Of a stretch of DNA of 38,888 nucleotides, positions 25,986 through 34,978 are shown one piece after another. Numbering within the stretch: position 1 is the stretch's first letter; every line of letters begins with the position of its first letter. This stretch comes from Flavobacteriales bacterium (GTDB lineage: Bacteria > Bacteroidota > Bacteroidia > Flavobacteriales_F > PHOS-HE28), in assembly GCA_016788405.1 (NCBI GenBank), contig JAEUSX010000029.1:1-38888 (forward strand), in the 5' to 3' direction. The notes under the pieces are model-generated. The model was given only the letters and a program-made list of their open reading frames with translations, was not told where the DNA came from and did not search any database. The translations under genes and the position numbers were made by a program.

Positions 25986-26765
25986 ATGCTCATCGCCTTC
26001 TCCAAATGGCACGGCACCGGTAACGACTTCATCCTCGTGGATGACCGAGCCGCTGCGTTCCCTGCAGGCGATCTTGACCTGGTGCGCCGACTCTGCGACC
26101 GCCACTTCGGCATCGGGAGCGACGGCCTGATCCTGATCCAGGCGCCGAAGGATCCGGATACGCGCTTCCATATGGAATTCTTCAACCCCGACGGGAGCAG
26201 GAGCTTCTGCGGCAATGGCAGCCGATGCGCCTTCGCTTCCTGGAGCGAATTGAGCCCGGGCGTGAGCAATGCCCGTTTCACGGCCATCGATGGAGTGCAT
26301 GAGGGCGAATGGCGTGATGGCCTAGTGGCGGTCGCGCTGCGGTACGTGCCCTACGTCTCGCACGCTGATGACCACGACTTCATCCACAATGGATCACCGC
26401 ACGAAGTGGTGCGTGTGCTCGATGTGGATGCCGTGGACATCATGAACGACGGACCGAAGCGAGCGCATCATCCGCGACGCGGCGAAGGCGGCACCAATGT
26501 GAACTACATGCGCGTGCAGGATGGGCGGGTGCACATGCGCACCTTCGAGCGCGGCGTTGAGGCCGAGACCCTGAGTTGCGGCACCGGCGTGGTGGCGGCG
26601 GCGTTGAGCGCCTTGTCCCGGCAGGAGGCCGTGTCACCGGTTCCAGTGCGCACGCGCGGCGGCGATTTGCGCGTCGAAGCGGAACTGGTGGACCGAGAGG
26701 GCTGGGACCACATCAAGCTCATCGGTCCAGCAGTGAAAGTATTCGAGGGCACTATCCGGATCTGA
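25986..26765 (+). CDS. dapF: diaminopimelate epimerase
   Basis: DapF converts LL- to meso-diaminopimelate for lysine and peptidoglycan. The 259-residue product has FSKWHGTGNDFILVD at the start, FGIGSDGLILI, FCGNGSRC with catalytic Cys75, GGTNVNYMRV and TLSCGTGVVAAAL with catalytic Cys198. Motif spacing is normal. It starts 18 bases after the SDR stop and ends in a TGATG overlap with mltG, pairing precursor synthesis with glycan-strand processing. Confidence 0.96.
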   Translation: MLIAFSKWHGTGNDFILVDDRAAAFPAGDLDLVRRLCDRHFGIGSDGLILIQAPKDPDTRFHMEFFNPDGSRSFCGNGSRCAFASWSELSPGVSNARFTAIDGVHEGEWRDGLVAVALRYVPYVSHADDHDFIHNGSPHEVVRVLDVDAVDIMNDGPKRAHHPRRGEGGTNVNYMRVQDGRVHMRTFERGVEAETLSCGTGVVAAALSALSRQEAVSPVPVRTRGGDLRVEAELVDREGWDHIKLIGPAVKVFEGTIRI

Positions 26766-27790
26766 TGGCGAAGCGGAAACGGAAGTGGGCCACAGGGGCC
26801 CTGGTCGTCGCGGTGATCCTGGCGGGCGCAGCCTACGTGGGTTATCGCAAGCTGCTTGCCCCGGCCACGCTCTTCGCCGAAGAGAGCCGCATACTCCTGG
26901 TGCCCACCGGCGCCGATCTCCAAACCGTGGTCGACAGCCTGCGCCACTTGGAAGCCCTCGGGAACGAGCAGGTCTTCCGTGCGATGGCCAAGCGCGGCAC
27001 GGTGAAGCCCGGCCGATACCGCTTGAAGAAAGGCATGAGCGCGCGCGCCATCGTGCGCAAGCTGCACGCCGGCGAGCAGGAGCCGGTGCGTCTCACCTTC
27101 AGCAATGTGGATCACCTCTACGAGCTCGCAGGCCGTCTGGGCCGCGCATTGGAACCGGACTCCGCGGCATTCCTTCAGGAATTCCTCGATCCGGAGGTGC
27201 AACGGGAGGTTGGGCTCGATGATGCGACGATGATCAGCCTCTTCCTTCCGAACACTTACGAGCTCTGGTGGACCACTTCGCCCGGGCATTTCGTGGAACG
27301 CATGAGGCAGGAGCACGACACGTTCTGGAATGAACAACGACAGGCGCAGGCTGAAGCCATCGGACTTACCGCCACCGAGGCCTCTACGCTGGCGTCCATC
27401 GTGCAGGCGGAGACCGTGAAAATGACCGATGCGCCCGCCATCGCCAGGGTGTACCTGAACCGCTTGCGCATCGGCATGCCCTTGCAAGCGGATCCCACGC
27501 TCAAGTTCGCCCTCGGCCTTGACACCGTCCGTCGCGTGCTGCACAGGGACAAGGAGGTGGATTCACCATACAACACCTACCGGAACGCCGGGCTTCCACC
27601 AGGGCCCATCAACATGCCGGAGCCTCGATTCATTGATGCCGTGCTCTCCGCCCCCAAGCACGAATACCTCTATTTCTGCGCCCGTTCCGACCTCAGCGGC
27701 TACAGCGACTTCGCGCGCACCTATGAACAGCACCTGGTGAACGCCCGCCGCTACCAGAAGGCGCTGAATGCGCGGATGATCTACCGATGA
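26765..27790 (+). CDS. mltG: endolytic transglycosylase MltG
   Basis: MltG cleaves nascent peptidoglycan strands at the inner membrane and sets glycan length. The 341-residue protein has one N-terminal membrane helix (about residues 8-27) after a basic KRKRK start, a LysM-like region (about 40-110; ILLVPTGADLQTVVDSLR), and the catalytic domain with TLASIVQAETVK (Glu216 aligns with the E. coli catalytic Glu218) followed by VYLNRLRIGMPLQADPT and SPYNTYRNAGLPPGPI. The ATG overlaps the dapF stop. The frame is open upstream inside dapF, but that region is out of frame with dapF and not family-like. Confidence 0.95.
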   Translation: MAKRKRKWATGALVVAVILAGAAYVGYRKLLAPATLFAEESRILLVPTGADLQTVVDSLRHLEALGNEQVFRAMAKRGTVKPGRYRLKKGMSARAIVRKLHAGEQEPVRLTFSNVDHLYELAGRLGRALEPDSAAFLQEFLDPEVQREVGLDDATMISLFLPNTYELWWTTSPGHFVERMRQEHDTFWNEQRQAQAEAIGLTATEASTLASIVQAETVKMTDAPAIARVYLNRLRIGMPLQADPTLKFALGLDTVRRVLHRDKEVDSPYNTYRNAGLPPGPINMPEPRFIDAVLSAPKHEYLYFCARSDLSGYSDFARTYEQHLVNARRYQKALNARMIYR

Positions 27791-27809
27791 CACGGCGCGG
27801 AGCCGCACC

Positions 27810-27817
27810 TATTTTCG
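27810..27817 (+). promoter_or_regulatory. putative -7 promoter element for phosphohexomutase
   Basis: TATTTTCG, one mismatch from TANNTTTG, lies 34 bases before the ATG at 27852. A small dyad (GCCGT / ACGGC, loop TCAA, 27824-27837) would sit at the start of the leader. Confidence 0.45.
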
Positions 27818-27851
27818 CCGCCCGCCGTTCAAACGGCCCATTCAACAGCAG

Positions 27852-29258
27852 ATGACCAAGATCAAGTTCGGCACCGATGGCTGGCGCGCGATCATCGCGC
27901 AGGAATTCACCGTGGACAACGTGGCGCGCGTGAGCGTGGCCGTCGCGGAGTGGGTGATCAAGAAGCACCCTGCCAACAAGCGAATCGTGCTCGGGCACGA
28001 CTGCCGCTTCGCCGGCGAGCTCTTCGCCGAGACCTGCGCCAAGGTGTTCCTGAGCCGTGGCATCGAGGTGCACCTTGCCAAGGGTTTCGTGAGCACGCCC
28101 ATGGTATCGCTCGGCGCCCAGCGCGTGCAGGCCGGCATGGGCGTGATCCTCACCGCCAGCCACAATCCGCCCAGCTACAATGGCTACAAACTGAAAGGGA
28201 TCCATGGCGGACCGCTCATCCCTGAAGAAGTGCAGGAAGTGGAGGACATGATTCCCGATGCCCATGGCCTCGACCTCGCCTCCATCGACCTGGACCGGGC
28301 GCGGAACGAGGGCCTGCTGAAGTCCATCCCCCTCGAGGACATGTACGTGGAGCATGTGGAGAAGAGCTTCGACATGAAGGCCATCCGCGAATGCGGCATG
28401 CGCTGGGGCTACGACGCGATGTACGGCGCCGGGCAGAACGTCATCCGCCGCATCCTCTCGCAGTCCACGATGCTCCATTGCGAATACAATCCTTCGTTCA
28501 TGGGGCAGGCGCCGGAGCCGATCCACAAGAACCTCGGTGAATTCAGCGCGCTGATCAAGAAGGGCGGCATCGATTGCGGACTGGCCACTGATGGCGATGC
28601 CGACCGGATCGGCCTGTACAACGGGCGCGGCGAATTCATCGATTCGCACCACATCATCCTGCTGCTCATCCACTACCTGGTGAAGTACAAGAAGCTCACG
28701 GGCAAAGTCGCCGTGGCGGTGAGCACCACGCCTAAGGTGAAGAAGCTGTGCGAGCATTACGGGCTGGAATACGCAGTCACCAGGATCGGCTTCAAGTGGA
28801 TCAGCGGCATGATGATCCACGAGGATATCCTGGTAGGTGGGGAGGAGAGCGGCGGCATCGCGATCAAGGGCCATATCCCCGAGCGCGACGGCATCTGGAT
28901 GGGCCTCACCATCTGGGAATTCATGGCCAAGAGCGGGAAGACGCTCGATGAGCTGATCCAGGAGGTTTACGCCATCGTGGGGCCCTTCGCATACGAGCGC
29001 AACGACCTGCACATCAGCGAGGCCTTGAAGCAGCAAGTGCTCGAGAACTGCGAGAGCAAGGCATACACGCGCTTCGGGGAGCTCGAAGTGCGCAGTCTGG
29101 AGACCATCGACGGATACAAGTACCACTTCGACGGCGGACAGTGGCTCATGATCCGCGCCAGCGGCACCGAGCCCGTGCTGCGCTGTTATGCTGAATCCGC
29201 GACCATGGAAGGCGCGCGCGCGATACTCGCTGCCTGCCAGAGGGCCATCGGCGCCTAG
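27852..29258 (+). CDS. alpha-D-phosphohexomutase (PGM/PMM family)
   Basis: A 468-residue enzyme that interconverts hexose 1- and 6-phosphates through a phosphoserine. Domain 1 begins KIKFGTDGWRAIIAQEFT and has the active-site loop TASHNPP with Ser103. The metal loop DGDADR lies at 247-252, the sugar-binding loop GEESGG near 333 and the phosphate-binding loop RASGTEP near 435. Phosphoglucomutase, phosphomannomutase and phosphoglucosamine mutase share these motifs; I do not choose between them. It would supply sugar-nucleotide precursors for the polysaccharide locus and the cell wall. Its TAG stop overlaps the stop of the convergent FG-GAP gene at CTAG. Confidence 0.94.
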   Translation: MTKIKFGTDGWRAIIAQEFTVDNVARVSVAVAEWVIKKHPANKRIVLGHDCRFAGELFAETCAKVFLSRGIEVHLAKGFVSTPMVSLGAQRVQAGMGVILTASHNPPSYNGYKLKGIHGGPLIPEEVQEVEDMIPDAHGLDLASIDLDRARNEGLLKSIPLEDMYVEHVEKSFDMKAIRECGMRWGYDAMYGAGQNVIRRILSQSTMLHCEYNPSFMGQAPEPIHKNLGEFSALIKKGGIDCGLATDGDADRIGLYNGRGEFIDSHHIILLLIHYLVKYKKLTGKVAVAVSTTPKVKKLCEHYGLEYAVTRIGFKWISGMMIHEDILVGGEESGGIAIKGHIPERDGIWMGLTIWEFMAKSGKTLDELIQEVYAIVGPFAYERNDLHISEALKQQVLENCESKAYTRFGELEVRSLETIDGYKYHFDGGQWLMIRASGTEPVLRCYAESATMEGARAILAACQRAIGA

Positions 29259-32200
29259 CGCTTCACGAACGTGCTGGTCGAGAGCACGGCACCGCCGCCT
29301 TCGGTCACGAGCAAATACGCTCCCTGAGGCAGCGCGCTCACGTCGGCATGGGACGAACGCCCGCTGATGAGCGTGCGGCCCGCAGCGTCGATGATCCGGA
29401 AAGAATCCGCACTGGCGGGCATGGCCCATCGGATGAGGTCGGTCGCTGGATTGGGCATCAAGGTTATCGTACTCAAACCATCGGCAAGGGCGATCTCGTC
29501 CGAGTACTCATCATCGCCATGGCTGCTGACGACTCGTAGTCGGTAGTAACGCGTTCCCGGCTGCGACCCACGATGCAGGTAGCTGTATGCGATCGGTGCG
29601 CGGCTGGTGCCTGCGGCCGCCACCTCACCGACAGCCACGAATCCCGATCGCGGATCATTGGAGCGCTCAACAACGAAGCGCACGGACTCCTGCTCGGTGG
29701 CCGTGGTCCACTGCAGCAGATCCCCGGCCGGGACCGCCTCACCCGTGAACGAGAGAAGTTCCACCGGCAGGATGCCGATATCACCGACGCCCGACGCATA
29801 ACCATAGTGCCAGCGGCCGAAGCGCTGCCCATCGATGAGCTTGTTGAGCGGATACTCCGCGCGAACGCGCCACTTGTACCGCTTGTGACCAGGCACTTTG
29901 TACACCAGCTCTTTGATCTCCTGACCCGGAAGAGCCAGATTCGTCCAAGCAGCGCTCATGGCCGTGAAGCCCATGCTGTTGGTGATGGGCGTCCCTGAGA
30001 AAGGCTGCCCTTCGAAGACCACTTCCCATCGAAGCCGAGCCCGTGTGCGCTGGATGGGGCTCTTCACTCGGTGGCCGATGCCGAACCAGTCGGTCATGAG
30101 CGGATCGAAGCTGTTGGTGGAGAGCGGCCCGACCAGATCGGTGGCCAATTGGCGCGTGAGGCGCGAAAGACTCAGCGCCTGGTTGCCGCGGAAGAGCAGG
30201 AAGGCGCCCTCATCCGTGAGTGCCGGCGCCGCATAGGGCGCGCCGCCGAGAAGATCGGAGAAGCCATCGCCATCCACATCGCCACCGCCCGCGACCGATG
30301 CGCCCAAGCGCCACCCGGTTTGATTGCTCTCGACGTTCACGGTCGCGCCGATGCCGCCTGGCGCCCCCTCCACTACGTAAATCCGGCCTTCGTCGACCTG
30401 GCCGTTCGCGATGAATGGCGCGCCGATGACCGCATCGGCATAGCCATCGCCGTTGAGGTCCCCGCCCTCGCACACCGATGTTCCCATGGCCGCGTTCACC
30501 ACGTTGGGCTGCACGGTGATCATGCCAACCGCAGTGGTTCCTGCCGCCGAGCCACGATAGATGAACGCCGCGCCCTCGCCGGCTTGCCCTGAAGCCCAGC
30601 CGGGAGCACCGACGACCACCTCGTAGTAACCGTCGCCATTCATATCGCTGCCCGTGGCCACGCTCGTGCCCAAGAGTGAATTGGCAAGATTCGGCTCCAT
30701 CTGAATAAAGGCGGGTGTGATGGCTCCGTCGATGCCGCCCTTGAAAACGTAGGCGGCCCCTTCGTTCGACTGGCCGTTGGAATACAGTGGCGCGCCAACA
30801 ATCACATCGCTGTATCCGGTTCCATCCACATCGCCGGCAGTGCTCACCGCCGCCCCGAATCGCGAGCCCGCCGGCCCGGCGAGGACCGTGGTCACCACGG
30901 GATCTATGCCGGTCACCGTGCCCATGTGCACGAAGGCCGTCGCGATGCCCGGCGCTCCAACAATGAGATCAGCCCTGCCATCCGCATCAATGTCGCCTGC
31001 CGTGAAGACGGAGAAGCCGAATTCTGCTCCTGCGGCTCCGGTGAGCACGAGCGCGGGCAGGACCGAGAGCCCACCAGCCGATCCATGATGCACATAAGCT
31101 CTTCCACCTCCACCGCTCAATGGCGCCCCCACCACCACATCCGCGTAACCGTCGCCGTTCACATCGCCAGCGCTCGCCACCGATGCGCCGAACCGGGCAC
31201 CGGCCACATTCGCTTCGAGCGTGAGTGATGGCAAGGGTGCGAGGCCTGCGGCGCTTCCATAGTGCAGGTACACGAGGCCTTCCCCGGCCTGGCCATTGCT
31301 TGCTTCTGGAGCACCCACCAACGCATCGCTGAAGCCATCGCCATTCACGTCGCCCGCATCGGCGATGGCCGAGCCCATGCGCGCGCCCAGCAGCCCGGAT
31401 GCCCGCGTGAGGCTGGCAGTGGACGCCACGTTGCTAGGGCCGCCATTGTACAGCAATGCTCCACCACCACCCGTGTAGAGCTTCATGCCGATGAGGAAAT
31501 CGCTCACCCCATCGCCATTCACGTCACCCGCGCCGCTCACGCATTCGCCCATGTTCGAGCCGGTCTGGTTGTACTCGTAACGCGTGGTGAAGGCGGCCGG
31601 GATGCCGGAGGGTGACCCCAGATGGAGATACCCCGCACCCTCGCTCGTCTGGCCGTTCGTGAATGTGGTGGCGCCAATGAGCACATCGGCATAGCCATCC
31701 GCGTTCACATCGCCGGCACAGGAGACGCTTCGTCCATAGAACGCGTTCGCCTGGGCATGCGCGAAGACGGTGGCCGGTGTCGCGGACATGCCAGCCGCAG
31801 AGCCGTGGAATACCAGCATGCAGCCGGCCTGGCTGGGTCCACCAGCCACATTGCCACGATAATCACCGGTGATCATGTCACTGTATCCATCGCCGTTCAC
31901 ATCACCAGCTGCAGCCAGGCTCCAGCCGATATTGGTCACATAGGCGAACGCGTTGATGATGGCGTTCGGCGCCGGATTGGCCGCACCCGCGATGCCCACC
32001 GCGCTGCCGTGGTAGATGCAGATGATCCCGTCATCGGTGCCGTTGAGGTCGAAGCGGTGCGCCGCGATGCCGATATCGCTGTAGCCGTCACCGTTCACAT
32101 CGCCGAGGCCGGCCACCGCTCCACCGAATTGCGCCGCCCCCTGGTTCCTTTCCAGGCGTTTGTGGTAGACCGGGTTCAAGCCGGTGGCGCTGCCGAGGAA

Positions 32201-33397
32201 GACCCATGCGCAGCCCTCAAGCGATGTGGGGTAGTACGCATAAGGCGAGCCCGTGATCACGTCGCTGTAGCCATCGTTGTTGATGTCGCCCGCGCAGGAG
32301 ACGCTGAATCCCATGTATTGCGTGACACCGTTCGACTGCAGGATGTAATCGGCCGTGGTGCTGATGCCCGCGGCCGAGCCGTGGAAGACGAACACGCCGC
32401 CCTCCTCGTTCTCCGTGAGCACGCTCTCCCAGCTCGATGCGCCCACCAGCAGGTCGCCGTAGCCGTCGCCGTTCACATCGCCGGCGGTGCCCACCGAATA
32501 ACCGAACTGCGAAGAGGCCTGATTGGATTGCAGCGTGACGCTGGGGACATTGACCAGGCCTGCACTGCTGCCATAGTACACGTACACCACGCCCTCATTG
32601 GCCTCGCCCATGGATGCTGTGGGAGCCGCGACCACCACATCGCTGTAGCCATCGCCGTTCAGGTCTCCGGCGGTGCGCAGTGACTGGCTGAACGCTCCAG
32701 CGCCCGTTGGATTGGTGAGCAGCAGATTGGGCGCGGCGGCCACAGGGTCGATGACGATGGGGTAACGTGCGTAGGAATCGTCAACCCTGATCACGATCTC
32801 GTCCCTCCCTAGCACCAGCATGCGCGCGTTCAACGCATCGCCACATGCATCCCATGCTCTCAGGCCGCTGTACTCAAGGAAGCTCGTGCCTCGATCATCA
32901 TCGAACGAGACAGCGCCGCTGCTCAGCGATACCGGTGCGCCATCTCCTCCTGCATTCAGATGCACGAGCAGGTCTCCGCAGCCATCAGGCCTCGCTGCGA
33001 ACAGGAAATTCTGCCGAAGGCCTGCGGTGCCGTGCTCGTACTGCACCGTCATCCCGTCACCTTGGTACTCCAACGCATCGCCCGACAGGCTCTTGTTGCC
33101 CCCGCGCCATGGGACCATTTTCCCGCCCTCACGGCCATGGCCCATCACGTTCAATGAGACCGTCCTGCACGCGGCCCCACCACATTCCATGCGAAAGCCC
33201 TGTTGGTCGATCCAGGCCAGCTGACCACGACCCGGGTTGGCGGCGAGGAAGCATAAGCCATCGCTAGACGGGTGCATCCGCAGCTGATCCGATTTGATCC
33301 ATCCAGATGGATCAAAGGCGCCGGACGCAGGGTCAACGTGCGCCGATATCGGACCCGCCCAGAGACCAAGAACAACAAGCAGGGAAAGGCGCGTCAT
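29255..33397 (-). CDS. FG-GAP/integrin-alpha-like repeat T9SS protein
   Basis: A 1380-residue secreted protein. The signal peptide (about 1-19) ends AGPISA. Residues about 30-215 form an all-beta N-terminal domain ending RVDDSYARYPIVIDP, seen ahead of FG-GAP propellers in many bacterial surface proteins. Fourteen FG-GAP repeats follow, about 60 residues apart, each with a calcium-loop such as AGDVNGDGYSDV. After them come a module of unknown type, an Fn3-like domain (LLQWTTATEQESVRFVVERS) and a T9SS type A sorting domain (LMPNPATDLIRW, FRIIDAAGRTL, LPQGAYLLVTE). It should be displayed on the cell surface, perhaps in adhesion. The partner is unknown. Confidence 0.92.
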   Translation of the reverse strand: MTRLSLLVVLGLWAGPISAHVDPASGAFDPSGWIKSDQLRMHPSSDGLCFLAANPGRGQLAWIDQQGFRMECGGAACRTVSLNVMGHGREGGKMVPWRGGNKSLSGDALEYQGDGMTVQYEHGTAGLRQNFLFAARPDGCGDLLVHLNAGGDGAPVSLSSGAVSFDDDRGTSFLEYSGLRAWDACGDALNARMLVLGRDEIVIRVDDSYARYPIVIDPVAAAPNLLLTNPTGAGAFSQSLRTAGDLNGDGYSDVVVAAPTASMGEANEGVVYVYYGSSAGLVNVPSVTLQSNQASSQFGYSVGTAGDVNGDGYGDLLVGASSWESVLTENEEGGVFVFHGSAAGISTTADYILQSNGVTQYMGFSVSCAGDINNDGYSDVITGSPYAYYPTSLEGCAWVFLGSATGLNPVYHKRLERNQGAAQFGGAVAGLGDVNGDGYSDIGIAAHRFDLNGTDDGIICIYHGSAVGIAGAANPAPNAIINAFAYVTNIGWSLAAAGDVNGDGYSDMITGDYRGNVAGGPSQAGCMLVFHGSAAGMSATPATVFAHAQANAFYGRSVSCAGDVNADGYADVLIGATTFTNGQTSEGAGYLHLGSPSGIPAAFTTRYEYNQTGSNMGECVSGAGDVNGDGVSDFLIGMKLYTGGGGALLYNGGPSNVASTASLTRASGLLGARMGSAIADAGDVNGDGFSDALVGAPEASNGQAGEGLVYLHYGSAAGLAPLPSLTLEANVAGARFGASVASAGDVNGDGYADVVVGAPLSGGGGRAYVHHGSAGGLSVLPALVLTGAAGAEFGFSVFTAGDIDADGRADLIVGAPGIATAFVHMGTVTGIDPVVTTVLAGPAGSRFGAAVSTAGDVDGTGYSDVIVGAPLYSNGQSNEGAAYVFKGGIDGAITPAFIQMEPNLANSLLGTSVATGSDMNGDGYYEVVVGAPGWASGQAGEGAAFIYRGSAAGTTAVGMITVQPNVVNAAMGTSVCEGGDLNGDGYADAVIGAPFIANGQVDEGRIYVVEGAPGGIGATVNVESNQTGWRLGASVAGGGDVDGDGFSDLLGGAPYAAPALTDEGAFLLFRGNQALSLSRLTRQLATDLVGPLSTNSFDPLMTDWFGIGHRVKSPIQRTRARLRWEVVFEGQPFSGTPITNSMGFTAMSAAWTNLALPGQEIKELVYKVPGHKRYKWRVRAEYPLNKLIDGQRFGRWHYGYASGVGDIGILPVELLSFTGEAVPAGDLLQWTTATEQESVRFVVERSNDPRSGFVAVGEVAAAGTSRAPIAYSYLHRGSQPGTRYYRLRVVSSHGDDEYSDEIALADGLSTITLMPNPATDLIRWAMPASADSFRIIDAAGRTLISGRSSHADVSALPQGAYLLVTEGGGAVLSTSTFVKR
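30240..32680 (-). repeat. DNA-level trace of 14 FG-GAP repeats
   Basis: The calcium-loop codons recur at roughly 160-200 base spacing: near 30270, 30450, 30635, 30820, 30985, 31155, 31340, 31515, 31700, 31890, 32090, 32275, 32470 and 32655. Most copies share GCCATCGCCGTTCACATC or close variants on the plus strand. Regions between copies are diverged, so this is an old coding repeat array rather than recent tandem duplication. Confidence 0.85.
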
Positions 33398-33409
33398 CGG
33401 CTAGGAACG

Positions 33410-33417
33410 CGAAAATA
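33410..33417 (-). promoter_or_regulatory. putative -7 promoter element for the FG-GAP gene
   Basis: On the minus strand this reads TATTTTCG, with a TTG 21 bases upstream that could serve as the -33 element (consensus spacing about 19). It ends 12 bases before the ATG at 33397, giving a very short leader. Confidence 0.5.
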
Positions 33418-33429
33418 CCCTGAATACCA

Positions 33430-33446
33430 GCGCCTCGGCAAGGCGC
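33430..33446. repeat. inverted repeat in divergent promoter region
   Basis: GCGCCT / AGGCGC around CGGCA lies between two divergent -7-like octamers (33410-33417 minus and 33459-33466 plus). It could be a shared operator for the FG-GAP and DUF2279 genes; evidence is limited to the dyad itself. Confidence 0.25.
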
Positions 33447-33458
33447 ATGGTACCCAAG

Positions 33459-33466
33459 TACCTTTC
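33459..33466 (+). promoter_or_regulatory. putative -7 promoter element for the DUF2279 gene
   Basis: TACCTTTC differs from TANNTTTG only at the last base and lies 26 bases before the ATG at 33493. Confidence 0.35.
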
Positions 33467-33492
33467 GCCCGGCACATTTTGCCCGCTCAACG

Positions 33493-34398
33493 ATGCTGGA
33501 TTGCAGGGGCCGCTGGGCCTGTTTGGCGGCCCTTTGGGCGATTGCGGGGCCGTCCTTCGCCCAACAGGACACGACCATCGTCACGGATGGACGCGCGTGC
33601 CGGAGCTGTCTGGTGTGGACGGGCGCTGGAGCTGGCGTGGCGGCAGCGGGCGCCCTGCTCGCATTGGATCAGGCCTGGTACGCGCAATACGACCGAGGTC
33701 CCTTCCACAGTTTCGACGACTCTCGGGAATGGTTGCAGATGGACAAGACCGGGCATCTGATGAGCTGCTACGCCGTGGGCTCCTGGGGCCACGCCATGAT
33801 GCGGAATTGCGGCGCGGGTGAGCGTTCATCGCGCTACCTGGGCGGTTCGGTCGGCCTGCTCTTCATGACCGGCATTGAACTGTTGGACGGCACCTCGAGC
33901 GGCTGGGGCTTCTCCTGGAGCGACATGGCCGCCAACGCCGCAGGCGCAGGGCTGTTCATGGCACAGGATGCTCTCTGGAGCGAGCAGCGAATCGTACCGA
34001 AGATCTCCGCGCATCATACAGTGTACGCTGCGCGCCGACCCGACCTGCTCGGAGAGGGCTTCGCCGATCGGCTGTTGAAGGATTACAATGGCGTCACGCT
34101 CTGGCTCAGTTTCAACCTGAAGGACCTCAGCGGCGCGCAGTCGATCCCACCATGGTTGAATGTGGCGGCAGGCTATGGGGCGGAAGGACTCATCAGCGCG
34201 CATCCCAATCTGCAGGACCCGAGCGATCCTGCGTACCGGCAGTTCTATCTCTCGCCCGACATCGACCTCTCGCGCATCCGTTCACGCAGCAAGGCCGTGC
34301 GCACCTTGCTCTTCCTGGCCAACAGCCTCAAAGTACCGATGCCCGCCCTGGAATGGCGGAGCGATGGCGTGCTGCGCGGGCATTGGCTCTATTTCTGA
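33493..34398 (+). CDS. DUF2279 (YfiM-like) exported protein
   Basis: A 301-residue protein with a signal peptide of about 23 residues (ending AGPSFAQ). A hydrophobic glycine-rich segment (GAGAGVAAAGALLALDQ) follows, and then the family signature LQMDKTGHLMSCYAVGSWGH near residue 80. Further helices (GGSVGLLFMTGIELLDG; WSDMAANAAGAGLFMAQD) match the DUF2279/YfiM family found widely in Bacteroidota. The second half (about 190-301) includes LWLSFNLKDL and VAAGYGAEGL, beta-rich and possibly outer-membrane associated. Biochemical function is unknown. It overlaps the convergent NUDIX gene by ten bases. Confidence 0.8.
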   Translation: MLDCRGRWACLAALWAIAGPSFAQQDTTIVTDGRACRSCLVWTGAGAGVAAAGALLALDQAWYAQYDRGPFHSFDDSREWLQMDKTGHLMSCYAVGSWGHAMMRNCGAGERSSRYLGGSVGLLFMTGIELLDGTSSGWGFSWSDMAANAAGAGLFMAQDALWSEQRIVPKISAHHTVYAARRPDLLGEGFADRLLKDYNGVTLWLSFNLKDLSGAQSIPPWLNVAAGYGAEGLISAHPNLQDPSDPAYRQFYLSPDIDLSRIRSRSKAVRTLLFLANSLKVPMPALEWRSDGVLRGHWLYF

Positions 34399-34955
34399 AG
34401 CGCGATCGCGCCCTCGCTGATCATGCGATCCACTTTCAGAACACCGGCCACGGTAAGGCTGTCGCGCAATTCACCCCGCATCACCATGCTCACCACTTCG
34501 CTGAAGGGCAGCTTGCGTAGCGCGAGTTCCTCATTGTGATCCGGCTCGGGCTCGTGGAAGGTGAGCCCTTGGGCCACGAAGATGATGGCCACTTCATCGC
34601 TGGCGCTGTTGCTCAGGTCCATCCGGAGCACCTCGGTCCAACGTGCCGCTTCAATGCCCGCTTCCTCGCGCAGTTCGCGCCGCGCGCTCTCGAGCGGAGG
34701 CTGTTCGCGCGACCCCCCGCCTTCGATGATCTCCCAGCTGTAGGCCTTGATCGGATAGCGGTACTGCCCCACGATCCAGGTGTTGCCATCCTCATCGAGC
34801 GGAATGATGCCCACCGCGAGGTTCTTGAAATGCACCACGCCGTAGATGCCCTCTCGTCCGCTGGGGTCGATGATGTCGTGATGGCTCACGCTGATCCACG
34901 GCGTCGCGTAGCGCTCCTCCTCCTTCAGCTTCTTCCATGGGCCGCGTTGCTCCAT
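34389..34955 (-). CDS. NUDIX hydrolase, ADP-ribose pyrophosphatase-like
   Basis: A 188-residue cytoplasmic enzyme. The start KLKEEERYATPWISVSHHD and GVVHFKNLAVGIIPLDEDG, then VGQYRYPIKAYSWEIIEGGG, are those of ADP-ribose/nucleoside-diphosphate-sugar pyrophosphatases. The Nudix helix is GGGSREQPPLESARRELR followed by EEAG. The catalytic REL-x-EE core is intact, but the first Glu of the GX5E consensus is Gln. It would hydrolyse ADP-ribose or a similar nucleoside diphosphate. It overlaps the convergent DUF2279 gene by ten bases and runs in the same direction as the TonB-C gene. Confidence 0.9.
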   Translation of the reverse strand: MEQRGPWKKLKEEERYATPWISVSHHDIIDPSGREGIYGVVHFKNLAVGIIPLDEDGNTWIVGQYRYPIKAYSWEIIEGGGSREQPPLESARRELREEAGIEAARWTEVLRMDLSNSASDEVAIIFVAQGLTFHEPEPDHNEELALRKLPFSEVVSMVMRGELRDSLTVAGVLKVDRMISEGAIALQK

Positions 34956-34978
34956 GCGGCAAGTTTACCGGAGCGCGC

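Noticed and set aside
27693-29429. A 578-codon minus-strand ORF opposite the phosphohexomutase
   Set aside because: It lies antisense to a well-conserved enzyme, spans its whole length and shows no recognisable domain.
30240-32680. Regularly spaced repeated motif resembling a CRISPR array
   Set aside because: Spacing is about 160-200 bases, copies vary, and all fall in one frame encoding calcium-binding loops.
31622-32683. A 353-codon plus-strand ORF across the FG-GAP repeats
   Set aside because: Its periodic His/Ile/Ala pattern is the reverse complement of the FG-GAP repeats.
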